From NCBI RefSeq assembly GCF_900007165.1, contig NZ_CYGY02000032.1, positions 1-64,000 on the forward strand: a stretch of DNA of 64,000 bases, read 5' to 3'. A model generated the notes under the pieces. That model had not been told where the DNA came from, did no database searches, and saw only the letters and a program-made list of their open reading frames with translations. This DNA comes from Paraburkholderia piptadeniae. Its GTDB lineage: Bacteria > Pseudomonadota > Gammaproteobacteria > Burkholderiales > Burkholderiaceae. The position numbers and the translations under genes are program-made. Below, piece by piece: positions 34,810-43,200 of the stretch (position 1 is its first letter; the number at the start of each line of letters is the position of its first letter).

Positions 34810-35268
34810 CTATTCTTCCGCCGGCTGGAACGGGTTCAGCACCCGCGCGCCCGTTCCGTCGAAGTCTGCCACGTTGCGCGTCACGACGGTCAGGTTGTAG
34901 ATCAGAGCCGTCGCCGCGATCATCTTGTCGAGCGAGTGCTCGGGATGAGGCACGCGCAGATGGCCCCAAGTTTGCGCGACGTCGGTGCCGACATTCAGGA
35001 TGTGGCTGCTGAACGAATCGATGATCGTATCGAGCCATCCTTCCAGCCGCAGCGCCTGAAACTTATCGCCGCGATGCCGGATCAGATCGACGCCGCGCCG
35101 CAACTCTCCGACGGTCACGACCGACAGATACAAGCGATGCCCCTCATCTCTCGCTGCTTCGAAAAATGCCTGAACGCCAGGATTGGCGCGGCTGCTCTTG
35201 CGCATTTCGCTGATTACATTGGTATCAATCAAATACACCCGGTCCCTCGCTTTCGTCAGTTGCGTCAT
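34810..35268 (-). CDS. PIN-domain toxin (VapC/FitB type)
   Basis: 152 aa. The acidic RNase site of PIN toxins is complete: Asp15 (YLIDTNVISE), Glu55 (VTVGELRRG), Asp114 (SLDKMIAATA) and Asp135 (RNVADFDGTG). FitB-like proteins cleave RNA with Mg2+ and are held inactive by a partner antitoxin. The start overlaps the antitoxin gene by 44 bp. Likely a stability or persistence module. Confidence 0.92.
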   Translation of the reverse strand: MTQLTKARDRVYLIDTNVISEMRKSSRANPGVQAFFEAARDEGHRLYLSVVTVGELRRGVDLIRHRGDKFQALRLEGWLDTIIDSFSSHILNVGTDVAQTWGHLRVPHPEHSLDKMIAATALIYNLTVVTRNVADFDGTGARVLNPFQPAEE

Positions 35269-35470
35269 GCAGGCGCTCGAAGTCGACGTCTTCGCCGACG
35301 TCCGGCATGCTCATCAGCAACTCGGCAAAGCTGAGCTTCTTAGGCTGAAAGAGCGCCTGCGCCAGGATTTCCCGATGTTCTGCTTCGACGCTGCGCCCGT
35401 GAGCCGCGGCCTGCTCACGCAGGCTCTGCACCAACGCATCGTCCAGACCTCGGACCAACAGATTTGCCAT
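35225..35470 (-). CDS. FitA/VapB-type ribbon-helix-helix antitoxin
   Basis: 81 aa from ATG 35470. N-terminal RHH motif MANLLVRGLDDALVQSLREQ with HGRSVEAEHREILAQAL, the FitA consensus; the acidic C-terminal tail (PDVGEDVDFERL) would wrap the PIN toxin. RHH antitoxins repress their own promoter with the toxin. The upstream 35471-35530 is AT-rich and carries a TGTGATAGCAATGATATCAC near-palindrome, a candidate operator. Confidence 0.9.
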   Translation of the reverse strand: MANLLVRGLDDALVQSLREQAAAHGRSVEAEHREILAQALFQPKKLSFAELLMSMPDVGEDVDFERLHDATDESEGPGVFD

Positions 35471-35488
35471 TTCGATTCCCCGGTACAC

Positions 35489-35508
35489 GTGTGATAGCAA
35501 TGATATCA
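35489..35508 (-). promoter_or_regulatory. Candidate antitoxin operator
   Basis: GTGATAGCAATGATATCAC-like sequence (about 35490-35508) has arms GTGATA and TATCAC around a 7-nt centre, 20 bp upstream of the antitoxin start. Position and symmetry fit autoregulation by an RHH antitoxin-toxin complex. Confidence 0.5.
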
Positions 35509-35642
35509 CCTACAATCGCGCAGTCAACCTGGCCGGATGGCATAGGGGTTGCGGCATGCCGCCTTCGCGTTCAAGATCGGTTCAGGGGGCGCCGCATCGA
35601 CCGCGGCGCGGGCAAGCGGCGCAGCGCTTCAGGGAGGCTTCG

Positions 35643-35789
35643 ATGTGGTATTTCAGCTGGATTCTGGGCATTGGCGTGGCGCTGGGCTTTGGGATCATCA
35701 ACGCGATGTGGCTCGAGGCGAACGGCACGTTCACCCGCGACGACGCACCCGCTCCCACACCTTCCAGTACCGAGGACTCATCCACGTGA
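35643..35789 (+). CDS. cydX: CydX/YbgT-type small subunit of cytochrome bd oxidase, without cydAB
   Basis: 48 aa from ATG 35643 (AGGGAGG 6 nt upstream). The first 26 residues, with MWYFSWILGIG and GFGIINAMWLEA, match CydX, a single membrane helix that stabilises haem in the CydAB quinol oxidase. The tail is Pro/Ser/Thr-rich and acidic. In most genomes cydX follows cydAB; here the upstream neighbour is the oppositely oriented toxin-antitoxin pair and no cydAB is in the window. Its stop (35787-35789) overlaps the GTG start of the kinase gene, so the two are coupled. Confidence 0.85.
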   Translation: MWYFSWILGIGVALGFGIINAMWLEANGTFTRDDAPAPTPSSTEDSST

Positions 35790-36406
35790 CGCAACTGGTT
35801 TTTATCTGTGGCCACGCGGGCACCGGCAAGACGACGCTCGCCAAACGGCTGATCGGCCCATTGATGAAAGCGACGGGCCATGCCTTCTGTCTGCTGGACA
35901 AGGACACGCTCTACGGCGCCTATAGCGCGGCCGCGATCGGCGCGCTGACGGGCGATCCGAACGATCGCGACAGCCCGCTTTTTCTCCAGCATTTTCGCGA
36001 TCCCGAATATCGCGGCCTGTTCGATACGGCCGCCGAGAATCTGCGGCTCGGCATCGGCGTGATTGCCGTCGGGCCGCTGTCGCGAGAAGTGCGCGAGCGC
36101 AAGCTCTTCGATCACGCGTGGCTCGGCGTGCCGAACGACGTGAAGATCAGCGTCGTGTGGGTCGCGACGTCGGAAGAGACGGCGCGCGAGCGCATTCTCG
36201 CGCGCGGCAATCCGAACGACGCGTACAAGCTCGCGCACTGGGACGAGTACCGGCAACGCCGCTTCGTGCCCACAGGCGGCCAGTGCGAAGGCCTGCTGAT
36301 GTTCGACAACACCGCGCCCGTACCCGCCGATTACGACGCGCTGCTCGCGCAGATCGTGCAGGCGCCGCAACATGCCGGCGTGATGCTGCCGCCGATGCCC
36401 GTCTGA
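35786..36406 (+). CDS. P-loop kinase-like ATPase (AAA_33/zeta-toxin-like fold)
   Basis: 206 aa from GTG 35786, which overlaps the cydX stop as GTGA. Walker A GHAGTGKTT at about 9-17; a Walker B/LID pattern follows (AFCLLDKDTLYGAY at about 36-49; SVVWVATSEETARERILARG near 122-141, a typical LID with arginines). Such proteins phosphorylate small molecules or nucleotides (gluconate/shikimate/chloramphenicol kinase-like). Target unknown. A bidirectional terminator follows at 36478-36508. Confidence 0.8.
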   Translation: MTQLVFICGHAGTGKTTLAKRLIGPLMKATGHAFCLLDKDTLYGAYSAAAIGALTGDPNDRDSPLFLQHFRDPEYRGLFDTAAENLRLGIGVIAVGPLSREVRERKLFDHAWLGVPNDVKISVVWVATSEETARERILARGNPNDAYKLAHWDEYRQRRFVPTGGQCEGLLMFDNTAPVPADYDALLAQIVQAPQHAGVMLPPMPV

Positions 36407-36477
36407 CGCACGCTCCGTCGCGCGGCTTCAGCACAACCCTTTAGCACATGCCTTCTGCACGCGCCGGACAACAAAAA

Positions 36478-36508
36478 CGGGCGTTCGACCTTTTTGGTCG
36501 AACGCCCG
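36478..36508. terminator. Bidirectional Rho-independent terminator
   Basis: CGGGCGTTCGACC (36478-36490) and GGTCGAACGCCCG (36496-36508) form a 13-bp stem with a TTTTT loop, preceded by AAAAA. It lies between the plus-strand kinase gene and the minus-strand saccharopine-dehydrogenase-like gene and could serve both. Confidence 0.75.
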
Positions 36509-36602
36509 CTTCGCTATTGCCTCTCAGGCGACCCTCTGTGGAGCCTCATCCGTTCGCGATGCCCCTCGGTCCCGCTTCGTCTTTCGTGCGCCGGTCAGAT
36601 GC

Positions 36603-37700
36603 TCAGACGGTCGCCACCGCGTCCAGCGCGCGGCCTTCGTACAGCTGCCCGAAACGGTTCGCGAGGAACTCGCGCAGCGACACCTGCTCCTGACGCACGA
36701 ACCCGCTTTGCGGCAGCTTCTTTTCGCGAAACAGGTCGAGCACTGCGCACATCGCGCCCGCCGTGGTGATCTGGATCGCGCTCATCGGCACGCCGCAGAC
36801 GGTCTTCGCGAAGATCTTGCGCGTGAACACTTCCTGCACCAGCTGGCCGTCGCGCACGCCCGTCACCGTGATGAAGACGAGCACGACATCCTGGGCCGTC
36901 GATGGCACCGAGCGGCGCATGATCGTCTTCAGCGTGTCGCGGTCGGTCGCAAGACGCAGGTCTTCGAGCAGGAACTGCATCAGGTCGCGATGGCCCGGAT
37001 AGCGGACCGACTTGTAGTCGAGCGTCTCGACGCGGCCCGCCAGCGTCTCGCACAGCGTCCCCAGACCGCCCGACGTGTTGAACGCCTCGTACTCGGTGCC
37101 GTCGAGCGAAAAATGCTCGAGCCCTTCGAGCGGCTGCACCCACTGTTGGCGGCTGTCGCGGATCGCCTCGCACGGCTGGCAGTATTCGTTGATGAGGCCG
37201 TCGACGCTCCACGTCAGGTTGTATTTCAGCGCATTGGTCGGAAACTCGGGCAGCGCGCCGACGCGCATCTTCACGTCGCGGATTTCGCTGAAGCGGTTCG
37301 CCAGTTCGTGCGCGGCGATGCCGATGAAGCCCGGCGCGAGACCGCACTGGGGCATGAACGCGTGCTCGGCGCTGTCGGCGATCGCACGGATCGCGTGCGT
37401 CGCGCGCACGTCTTCCGTCAGGTCGAAATAGTGCACGCCCGCGCCCTTCGCCGCCGTCGCGACGCTCACCGCGAGGTAATACGGCAGCGCGTTGACGAGC
37501 GCGTCGAAGCCCTGGATGGCGGCGCGCAGCGCGGCGGCATCGGCGGAATCGACACGGCGGGTCGGGATGCCTTGCGCGGCCAGCTTGTCGAGCGCGTGCT
37601 GATCGCGGTCCATCGCGACCACTTCGTAGTCGCCTGTCTCACGCAACATGTGCGCGATGGTGTGACCGATCAGACCTGCGCCAACGATGGCAACTTTCAT
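36603..37700 (-). CDS. Saccharopine dehydrogenase family protein (lysine 6-dehydrogenase-like)
   Basis: 365 aa from ATG 37700 with AAAGGAGAAG upstream. N-terminal Rossmann fold MKVAIVGAGLIGHTIAHML (GAGLIG at about 7-12); substrate domain with YYLAVSVATAAKGAGVHYFDL, PQCGLAPGFIGIAAHEL, NTSGGLGTLCETLAG and VRYPGHRDLMQFL. Relatives act on saccharopine or on lysine (lysine 6-dehydrogenase). The Lrp-type regulator gene 248 bp upstream suggests amino-acid-responsive control of lysine breakdown; substrate remains an inference. Confidence 0.85.
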   Translation of the reverse strand: MKVAIVGAGLIGHTIAHMLRETGDYEVVAMDRDQHALDKLAAQGIPTRRVDSADAAALRAAIQGFDALVNALPYYLAVSVATAAKGAGVHYFDLTEDVRATHAIRAIADSAEHAFMPQCGLAPGFIGIAAHELANRFSEIRDVKMRVGALPEFPTNALKYNLTWSVDGLINEYCQPCEAIRDSRQQWVQPLEGLEHFSLDGTEYEAFNTSGGLGTLCETLAGRVETLDYKSVRYPGHRDLMQFLLEDLRLATDRDTLKTIMRRSVPSTAQDVVLVFITVTGVRDGQLVQEVFTRKIFAKTVCGVPMSAIQITTAGAMCAVLDLFREKKLPQSGFVRQEQVSLREFLANRFGQLYEGRALDAVATV

Positions 37701-37948
37701 GCGCTTCTCCTTTGTTCTCTGTTCGATGGATGCTGTCTCCAGCGTGAACGGCGCGCCGCAGCGAACCTCTGTAAAGAAGTTTAGGGAGAAGGCCAGTCGG
37801 TTTATAGGCGCAAAGTGCTGCGCAATGACCATGAACTTCGACGATTCGACGAGCCATCCCGACGATTTGTCGAAGTCATATCAAAACCGCGTAAACGCGG
37901 GGCGTATGCGGCGCTTAACAAGCGCGCATGGAGCGAGCCCGCGTGCAC

Positions 37949-38413
37949 TCATCCGCCGATCATTCCGCGATCGATCTTGCGCGACAGGATGATCGAGGTC
38001 GTCGTGCGCTCGACGCCCGCGAGTCCGCCGATCTGGTCGAGCAGATCGTTCAGGCGCTCGGGCGAATCGGCGCGCAGCCACGCGACGTAATCGAACTCGC
38101 CGCTCACCGCGCACAGCAACTGCACCTCGGGCATCCGGTTCAGCTTCTTCTGCACGTCGGGTCCGTACTTCGGCGCGATGATGATGCCGACGTACGCATA
38201 GATGCTCGCGTCGAGCACGTCCTGCCCGAGCCGCACGCTATAGCCCGCGATCACGTTGGTCTTTTCGAGCCGCGCAATGCGCGCGATCACGGTCGTGCGC
38301 GCGACGCCCAGCTGTCGCGCGAGATTCGCGACGCTTTCGCGCGCGTTGGCTTGCAGCAGTGCAACGAGGTTGCGGTCGAGTTCGTCGAGTTGATCGAGGC
38401 GCGGTGGTCTCAT
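37949..38413 (-). CDS. Lrp/AsnC family transcriptional regulator
   Basis: 154 aa. N-terminal winged helix-turn-helix (LDELDRNLVALLQANARESV, LARQLGVARTTVIARIARLE) and C-terminal RAM ligand-binding domain (EVQLLCAVSGEFDYVAWLRA). These form octamers and respond to amino acids. It precedes the saccharopine-dehydrogenase-like gene on the same strand and is its probable regulator. Confidence 0.92.
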   Translation of the reverse strand: MRPPRLDQLDELDRNLVALLQANARESVANLARQLGVARTTVIARIARLEKTNVIAGYSVRLGQDVLDASIYAYVGIIIAPKYGPDVQKKLNRMPEVQLLCAVSGEFDYVAWLRADSPERLNDLLDQIGGLAGVERTTTSIILSRKIDRGMIGG

Positions 38414-38559
38414 CGATTCAAGGTCAGCGTTGAGGTGGAAGCTCGCCGCACGGCGAGCCGCAAACGTGGATTACGGGACTACGCGGATTATGCACCCCGC
38501 GCCCCGCAGCGCGAATACATGCGGACTGCACATATTGCGCTTTCACGTCGGGAGATGCG

Positions 38560-39444
38560 TCACGCGCCGAAGCGCTCGATCACGAAGTCGATGAACGTCG
38601 TGAGCTTCGGCGTCGGGCGGCCGTCACGCGGATAGATCAGATGCACGGGCGCGCCATCGGGCAGCCAGTCCTCGAGCACGCAGACGAGCTCGCCGCGTTC
38701 GATCTCGCGCGCGAGCAGCGCTTCCGGCTGAAGCACCAGCCCGAAGCCGCGCAGCGCCGCCACCTTGAGCGCCTGGCCATTGTTCGCGCGAAAACGCCCC
38801 GGACGCAGCTGACAGTCGGTTGCGGCAACGCCGTCGAAACGCCACAGACCTTCGCGGCCCCAATGCAGAAAGCCGAGGCACTCGTGATTCACGAGATCGG
38901 CGGGCGTCTTCGGCGTGCCCATGCGCGCGAGATACGCGGGCGATGCGCACGCGCGCATCCGGTACGGCTTCAACGGCCTGGCGACAAGACTCGAATCCGG
39001 CAGGCGGCCGATGCGCACAGCGGCGTCGAAGCCCTCTTCGACGAGATCGACGATACGGTTCGACAGATCGAGTTCGAGGCTGACGTCGGGCCATGCGCTC
39101 AGATAGTCGGTCATCGCAGGCGAGAACACTTCGACGCCATACGTGAGCGGCACCGTCACTTTCAGCGTGCCGCGCGGCGCGGACGTCATCGATTCCGCGA
39201 GCGACTCCGCGGCCTTCACGTCGGCGAGAATGCGCCGGCATTGCTCGTAATACTGGCGGCCGATCTCGGTGAGGCTTTGACGGCGCGTCGTGCGCGTCAG
39301 AAGCCGCGCGCAGAGCTGCGTTTCGAGCGAGCGGATGTGCTTGCCGACCATTGCCGACGACAGCTGAAAGCGCTCGGCGGCCGCCGTCAGGCTGCCCGCT
39401 TCGACCACGGCAACGAAGATTTCCATGCTGACGAATTTATCCAC
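38560..39444 (-). CDS. LysR-family transcriptional regulator (CrgA/DmlR-like)
   Basis: 294 aa from GTG 39444, giving the family's usual MDKxxSMEIFVAVVEAGS start; ATG 39426 is the alternative. Winged HTH FVAVVEAGSLTAAAERFQLS with SAMVGKHIRSLE, then the effector domain (GTLKVTVPLTYGVEVFSPAM; DAAVRIGRLPDSSLVARPL; SPAYLARMGTPKTPADLVNH; RANNGQALKVAALRGFGLV). Target genes are not evident; the divergent neighbour is the Spy-like gene, 157 bp away. Confidence 0.92.
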   Translation of the reverse strand: MDKFVSMEIFVAVVEAGSLTAAAERFQLSSAMVGKHIRSLETQLCARLLTRTTRRQSLTEIGRQYYEQCRRILADVKAAESLAESMTSAPRGTLKVTVPLTYGVEVFSPAMTDYLSAWPDVSLELDLSNRIVDLVEEGFDAAVRIGRLPDSSLVARPLKPYRMRACASPAYLARMGTPKTPADLVNHECLGFLHWGREGLWRFDGVAATDCQLRPGRFRANNGQALKVAALRGFGLVLQPEALLAREIERGELVCVLEDWLPDGAPVHLIYPRDGRPTPKLTTFIDFVIERFGA

Positions 39445-39601
39445 CGGCTATTTTTCCCGATCGTTTCGGTTGTAAGCAGTTGTCGCAATGCAGTCGCAAT
39501 GGGGCGATAACGTGATACTAATAGCACCCTGATGTGCGCCGCACGCATATGCATAACGCTTCGTCAAGCTTCACCCATACGAACCGACAACAGGAGTCTC
39601 A

Positions 39602-40105
39602 ATGAAAAAAACGCTCGCCATTCTCGCTTCCGCATTGTCGATGAGCGCCGCATTCGCACAGACGGCAGCGCCCGCAGGCGCATCGTCGGCGGCCGCCTCG
39701 CAGACGCAGGTCAAGGCACGCCACGAGCAGCGCGTCGAAGATCGGATCAACTATCTGCATTCGCAACTGAAAATCACGTCGGCGCAGGAGTCGCAATGGA
39801 ACAACTTCGCCGACGTCATGCGCAGCAACAGTGAAACGATGGGCCATCTGTTCGAGCAGCGCAGGGCGAATCCGAACGTGTCCGCGCTCGACGACATGAA
39901 GGGCTACGCCGAGATCACGCAGGCTCACGCCGACGGCACGAAGAAACTCGTCGATGCCTTCGACCCGCTTTACACCAGCTTCTCGCCGGAACAGAAGAAG
40001 CTCGCCGACGAAACCTTCCGCCGTCAGCCGGCTGAAGGCGGTGCGCACCACCGCCGGTCGGGCAAGCCGGCCGCGCCTGCTTCCGACGCGACCGTCAAGC
40101 CTTAA
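39602..40105 (+). CDS. Spy/CpxP-like periplasmic LTxxQ protein
   Basis: 167 aa. Signal peptide to about 20 (SMSAAFAQT). The mature protein is helical and carries an LTxxQ-type motif, LKITSAQESQW (about 57-67), followed by MRSNSETMGHLFEQ and FSPEQKKLADETF, which is a second LTxxQ-like element. Spy and CpxP are cradle-shaped ATP-independent periplasmic chaperones of the envelope stress response. The C-terminal 30 residues are a His/Arg/Pro tail not found in Spy. A strong terminator follows. Confidence 0.85.
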   Translation: MKKTLAILASALSMSAAFAQTAAPAGASSAAASQTQVKARHEQRVEDRINYLHSQLKITSAQESQWNNFADVMRSNSETMGHLFEQRRANPNVSALDDMKGYAEITQAHADGTKKLVDAFDPLYTSFSPEQKKLADETFRRQPAEGGAHHRRSGKPAAPASDATVKP

Positions 40106-40140
40106 GCCGCAGCGCAAGTTGCCGCTTGTGTTTCGCAAGA

Positions 40141-40167
40141 CGCCTGCCCTCACGGGCAGGCGTTTTT
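40141..40167 (+). terminator. Rho-independent terminator after the Spy-like gene
   Basis: CGCCTGCCC (40141-40149), loop TCAC, GGGCAGGCG (40154-40162), then TTTTT. Perfect 9-bp stem. Confidence 0.9.
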
Positions 40168-40295
40168 CATTGCATCCGTGCGAATCTGGCATCATGCGCG
40201 CCTGCACCGCGTTTGCACTTCGTCGCCCTTCGTCGCGTATCGTTGCGCCGACGTTGGCTTACGCGGCCCTGTCATCTGAATAGGCTTCAAAGCTC

Positions 40296-40733
40296 ATGCT
40301 CGAACTGAAGAACATCGACCTGCTCGCCGATCCGGCCGCGCAACGCGTCGTCAAGGACGAAACCGTCACCGTGCAATTCGCCCAGGCCGACGGCGAACTG
40401 ATGAGCCTCGAAGGACCGAATCGCTACGCGCACGGCGACGCGTTGATCACGGGCTCGACGGGCGACCGCTGGGTCGTGTCGCGCGAACGCTTCGACGCGA
40501 AGTACCTGCCTGCCGACGCCGGGATCGCGCACGGCGACGCCGGTTCGTATCGCAATCGCCCTGCCGTCGTGCTCGCGAAGCAGATGAGCGAACCGTTCTC
40601 GCTCGCGCGCTCGGCTCAAGGCGGCGACGTGCTCAAGGGCACGGCGGGCGACTGGATCATGCAATATGCGCCCGGCGACTATGGCGTCGTGCACGCCGCG
40701 CGCTTCGCGAAGGTCTATCGGCTCGCGGATTGA
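40296..40733 (+). CDS. PGDYG-domain protein
   Basis: 145 aa. The motif PGDYG is near residue 129 (WIMQYAPGDYGVVHAARFAK). The body is beta-rich with LEGPNRYAHGDALITGSTGD and the RPAVVLAKQMSEPFSL strand. PGDYG proteins are small cytoplasmic proteins of unknown role found in Proteobacteria. No signal peptide. Confidence 0.8.
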   Translation: MLELKNIDLLADPAAQRVVKDETVTVQFAQADGELMSLEGPNRYAHGDALITGSTGDRWVVSRERFDAKYLPADAGIAHGDAGSYRNRPAVVLAKQMSEPFSLARSAQGGDVLKGTAGDWIMQYAPGDYGVVHAARFAKVYRLAD

Positions 40734-40808
40734 GCGAAGCTTTGTGCGACGCGCCTCGGCTCTTGCATGGCACTCGCCTCGGCCCTTCACTCGTCGGGCT
40801 CGCCGCGT

Positions 40809-41174
40809 TCAGGCGAATTCGTCGCCGAGTTCGACAGTCACTTCGCGCGGCACGCTCTTGCCCGCCGCGTATTCCTCTTCCAGCGATCCCAGCGTCGCCT
40901 CGACATAGGCGCGCAGCACGGCGAAGCTGCGGCCCCGCAGACGCATCGGCGTCGCGCGATAACGCGCGAGCGCGGCCGGCGCGATCGCGACGATCAACAC
41001 CATGCGGCGCGCCGTCGAGCCGAAGCGCATCGCGACCCAATGCACGACGATCTGCGGCACGCCGTTGTCATCGGGGCGTTCGATGAACTGTGTCTGCTCC
41101 GGAAAAAGATCGCTGATCACGCGCGCCAGTTCTTCGATCTCGGCGTTCGCGCACTCGTACTGATAGGCTTCCAT
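40809..41174 (-). CDS. Hypothetical protein, probably DUF3022-type
   Basis: 121 aa. Helical N-terminus (MEAYQYECANAEIEELARVI), then FIERPDDNGVPQIVVHWVAM and RMVLIVAIAPAALARYRA, ending with an acidic C-terminal ELGDEFA. This looks like the Burkholderiales-restricted DUF3022 family, recalled from general knowledge and not verified. No membrane anchor apart from one hydrophobic strand. It lies 63 bp downstream of the YhfC-type gene on the same strand. Confidence 0.65.
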   Translation of the reverse strand: MEAYQYECANAEIEELARVISDLFPEQTQFIERPDDNGVPQIVVHWVAMRFGSTARRMVLIVAIAPAALARYRATPMRLRGRSFAVLRAYVEATLGSLEEEYAAGKSVPREVTVELGDEFA

Positions 41175-41237
41175 GTCGATTGGCCTCGGGCCTGTGGGTC
41201 TGGATGGACGATAGATTCTGTTCGATCTGTTGATGGC

Positions 41238-42032
41238 TCAAGCCGCGCGCGCGTGCATCCTGAGCAGCACCACGGCCACGGCAAGCGCCGCGACGGCATA
41301 GATGGCGTCGACGGTCACGAGCGGCAACAGCCGCGCCTGCGACATCGCCGCGGGCACGTCGATCAGCGCGTGCGCGGCAATCGCGACGGGCAGGATGGCG
41401 CGCCAGCCCGCGCGCACGCCACGCCACATCAGCACGGAGAGGCCGATCTGGAACACCAGCGCGGCTACGCGTTCGAGCACGAAGAGACCTGCCATCGCAG
41501 GCGACAGGCTCGCGAGTATCAGATGAAGCCGCATCAGCGATGCGGGCGGGATGTGACCGAGATACGCATCGAGCAGGCCACGATTTTCCAGCACGCCGAA
41601 CGCGATCCACTGCGCCTGCACGATCACGCCGACGAGCCACGCTTCCGCGCCGCCGTGCCCGAGCCCGTACGCAAGCGCCGTACCGTCAGCCTTAGCAGGG
41701 TTCGCTGTGCGCCGCGCCAGCCAGCGCATCGCGACGAAACGGCCCACTTCCTCGCAGATGCCCGCCGCGAGCGCGCCGTAGACGACGAACGCGAGCGGGT
41801 TCGACAGCCATTCGCTCGTGGCCGCGTTCTGACGCAGCAGATAGTCGTTGAGCGCGCGTTCGATCAACATCGCCGACAACGCGAACACCGCGACGCCCGC
41901 AATCGCGTCGCGCCGGATCAGCGCGAACGGCGCGCGCCAGCGGCGGTACAGGCCGATCGGAAGCCATGCAATGAAGAGCGTCGCGACAGCGAGAATCGCA
42001 AGCGTAATGGGTGAAACGGGCAAAGCTGGCAT
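41238..42032 (-). CDS. YhfC-family putative intramembrane metalloprotease
   Basis: 264 aa from ATG 42032 (42077 would add 15 residues). Seven to eight hydrophobic segments. The family's catalytic-type motifs are seen in order: GICEEVGRFVAMRWL (about 96-110, EExxR), GLGHGGAEAWLVG (about 130-142), and HALID near residue 232. YhfC proteins belong to the CPBP-like abortive-infection protease group; substrates are unknown. Sits upstream of the DUF3022-like gene. Confidence 0.8.
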   Translation of the reverse strand: MPALPVSPITLAILAVATLFIAWLPIGLYRRWRAPFALIRRDAIAGVAVFALSAMLIERALNDYLLRQNAATSEWLSNPLAFVVYGALAAGICEEVGRFVAMRWLARRTANPAKADGTALAYGLGHGGAEAWLVGVIVQAQWIAFGVLENRGLLDAYLGHIPPASLMRLHLILASLSPAMAGLFVLERVAALVFQIGLSVLMWRGVRAGWRAILPVAIAAHALIDVPAAMSQARLLPLVTVDAIYAVAALAVAVVLLRMHARAA

Positions 42033-42117
42033 CGAGCAGCGCGGATCAGGTGACGAAAGAAAGACTCCGCCGCGCATTGTAAGCGCGTCGCCGCCCGAAT
42101 GCCGAACGCCCGAAAAA

Positions 42118-43200
42118 TCAGCGCGCCGTCGACGCGCGTTCGATCAGCTCGCCGGGCAGCAGACAGTCGCGCGCGCTCGCCTGCGCGCCGTCGATGCGCT
42201 CGTGCAAAAATTCGACGGCCCGATAGCCGATGTCGTACGTCGGCTGGCGAATCGTCGTGATGCCGGCGAGTTCGGCCCATTCGGGATCGTCGATCGACAG
42301 CAGCGCAACGCGCCTTTGCCAGTTCGCGCCATGCCGCTGGTTCAGATGCCGCGCAAGCGCCAGCGCGACGGGGCCGTTTGCCGCAAAGAGCGCGACGCGC
42401 GGCACGGAGGGCTCGCCTTCGCCTTGTTGGCCGCTTGCTTCCCGTTCTTCGATCGCGGCATCGATCCCGGCGTCGAGCGCGGCGAGCGTCTGCGCAAGCT
42501 CATCGGCATCGCCGAGCTCGACCACGACCGTGCGGCCGCTCACTTGCGGATACTGCGCCAGCGCCCGATGAAACGCTGCTTCGCGCAGACGCCGCGAACT
42601 GACGCGCTCGAACGGCTGCACGACGAACCACACGCGATCGAAGCCGCGTTCGACGAGATGCCGCGTCGCAACCGTCACGGCCGCCTCGTTGTCGAGCCCG
42701 ACCATATCGGCGACGAGCCCTTCCACCGACCGGTCGACCAGCACGGCGGGAATCCCGCCGCCGCCCACGGGCCGCAGCGTCTCCTCGCTCACGCCGAGCG
42801 CGTTGACGATCACCCCTTCCACGCGATACGTCGTCAGCAATTGCAGGAAGCGCCGCTCCATGTCGACTTCGTTCGCCGCGTGGCAGATGAGCGGCATATA
42901 GCCGAGCGCGTGGCAAGCCGCCTCGACGCCTTGCAGCACCTCGACGGAATACGGGTTCGTCAGATCGGCGACCAGCATGCCGATCAGGCGATTGCGTCCG
43001 CGCTTCAAGCCGCGCGCCATCTGGTTCGGCTGATAGTCGAGCCGCTCGATCGCGGCTTCGATGCGCGCGCGAAGCTGCGGCGACAGCACGCTCAACTCGC
43101 CGTTCAGATAGCGCGAGATGCTCGTCTTGCCCGTGCCGGCCTCGCGGGCGACGTCGCTGATGGTGGCGCGGCGCGGTGCGCCTGATGGCGGCGTGTTCAT
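42118..43200 (-). CDS. ptxS: LacI-family regulator of 2-ketogluconate use
   Basis: 360 aa. HTH TISDVAREAGTGKTSISRYL (about 13-32) with hinge NQMARGLKRGRNRLIGMLVA, then an effector-binding core (VLVDRSVEGLVADMVGLDNE; ALARHLNQRHGANWQRRVAL; SIDDPEWAELAGITTIRQP). The GTGKTSISRYLNGE reading head is that of PtxS, the 2-ketogluconate-responsive repressor in Pseudomonas. Its ATG overlaps the kguD stop by four bases, so it is part of the operon. A matching operator is found before kguE. Confidence 0.88.
   Translation of the reverse strand: MNTPPSGAPRRATISDVAREAGTGKTSISRYLNGELSVLSPQLRARIEAAIERLDYQPNQMARGLKRGRNRLIGMLVADLTNPYSVEVLQGVEAACHALGYMPLICHAANEVDMERRFLQLLTTYRVEGVIVNALGVSEETLRPVGGGGIPAVLVDRSVEGLVADMVGLDNEAAVTVATRHLVERGFDRVWFVVQPFERVSSRRLREAAFHRALAQYPQVSGRTVVVELGDADELAQTLAALDAGIDAAIEEREASGQQGEGEPSVPRVALFAANGPVALALARHLNQRHGANWQRRVALLSIDDPEWAELAGITTIRQPTYDIGYRAVEFLHERIDGAQASARDCLLPGELIERASTAR

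Noticed and set aside
36708..37784. 358-aa plus-strand ORF over the saccharopine-dehydrogenase-like gene
   Set aside because: Shadow; the minus frame has the Rossmann motif.
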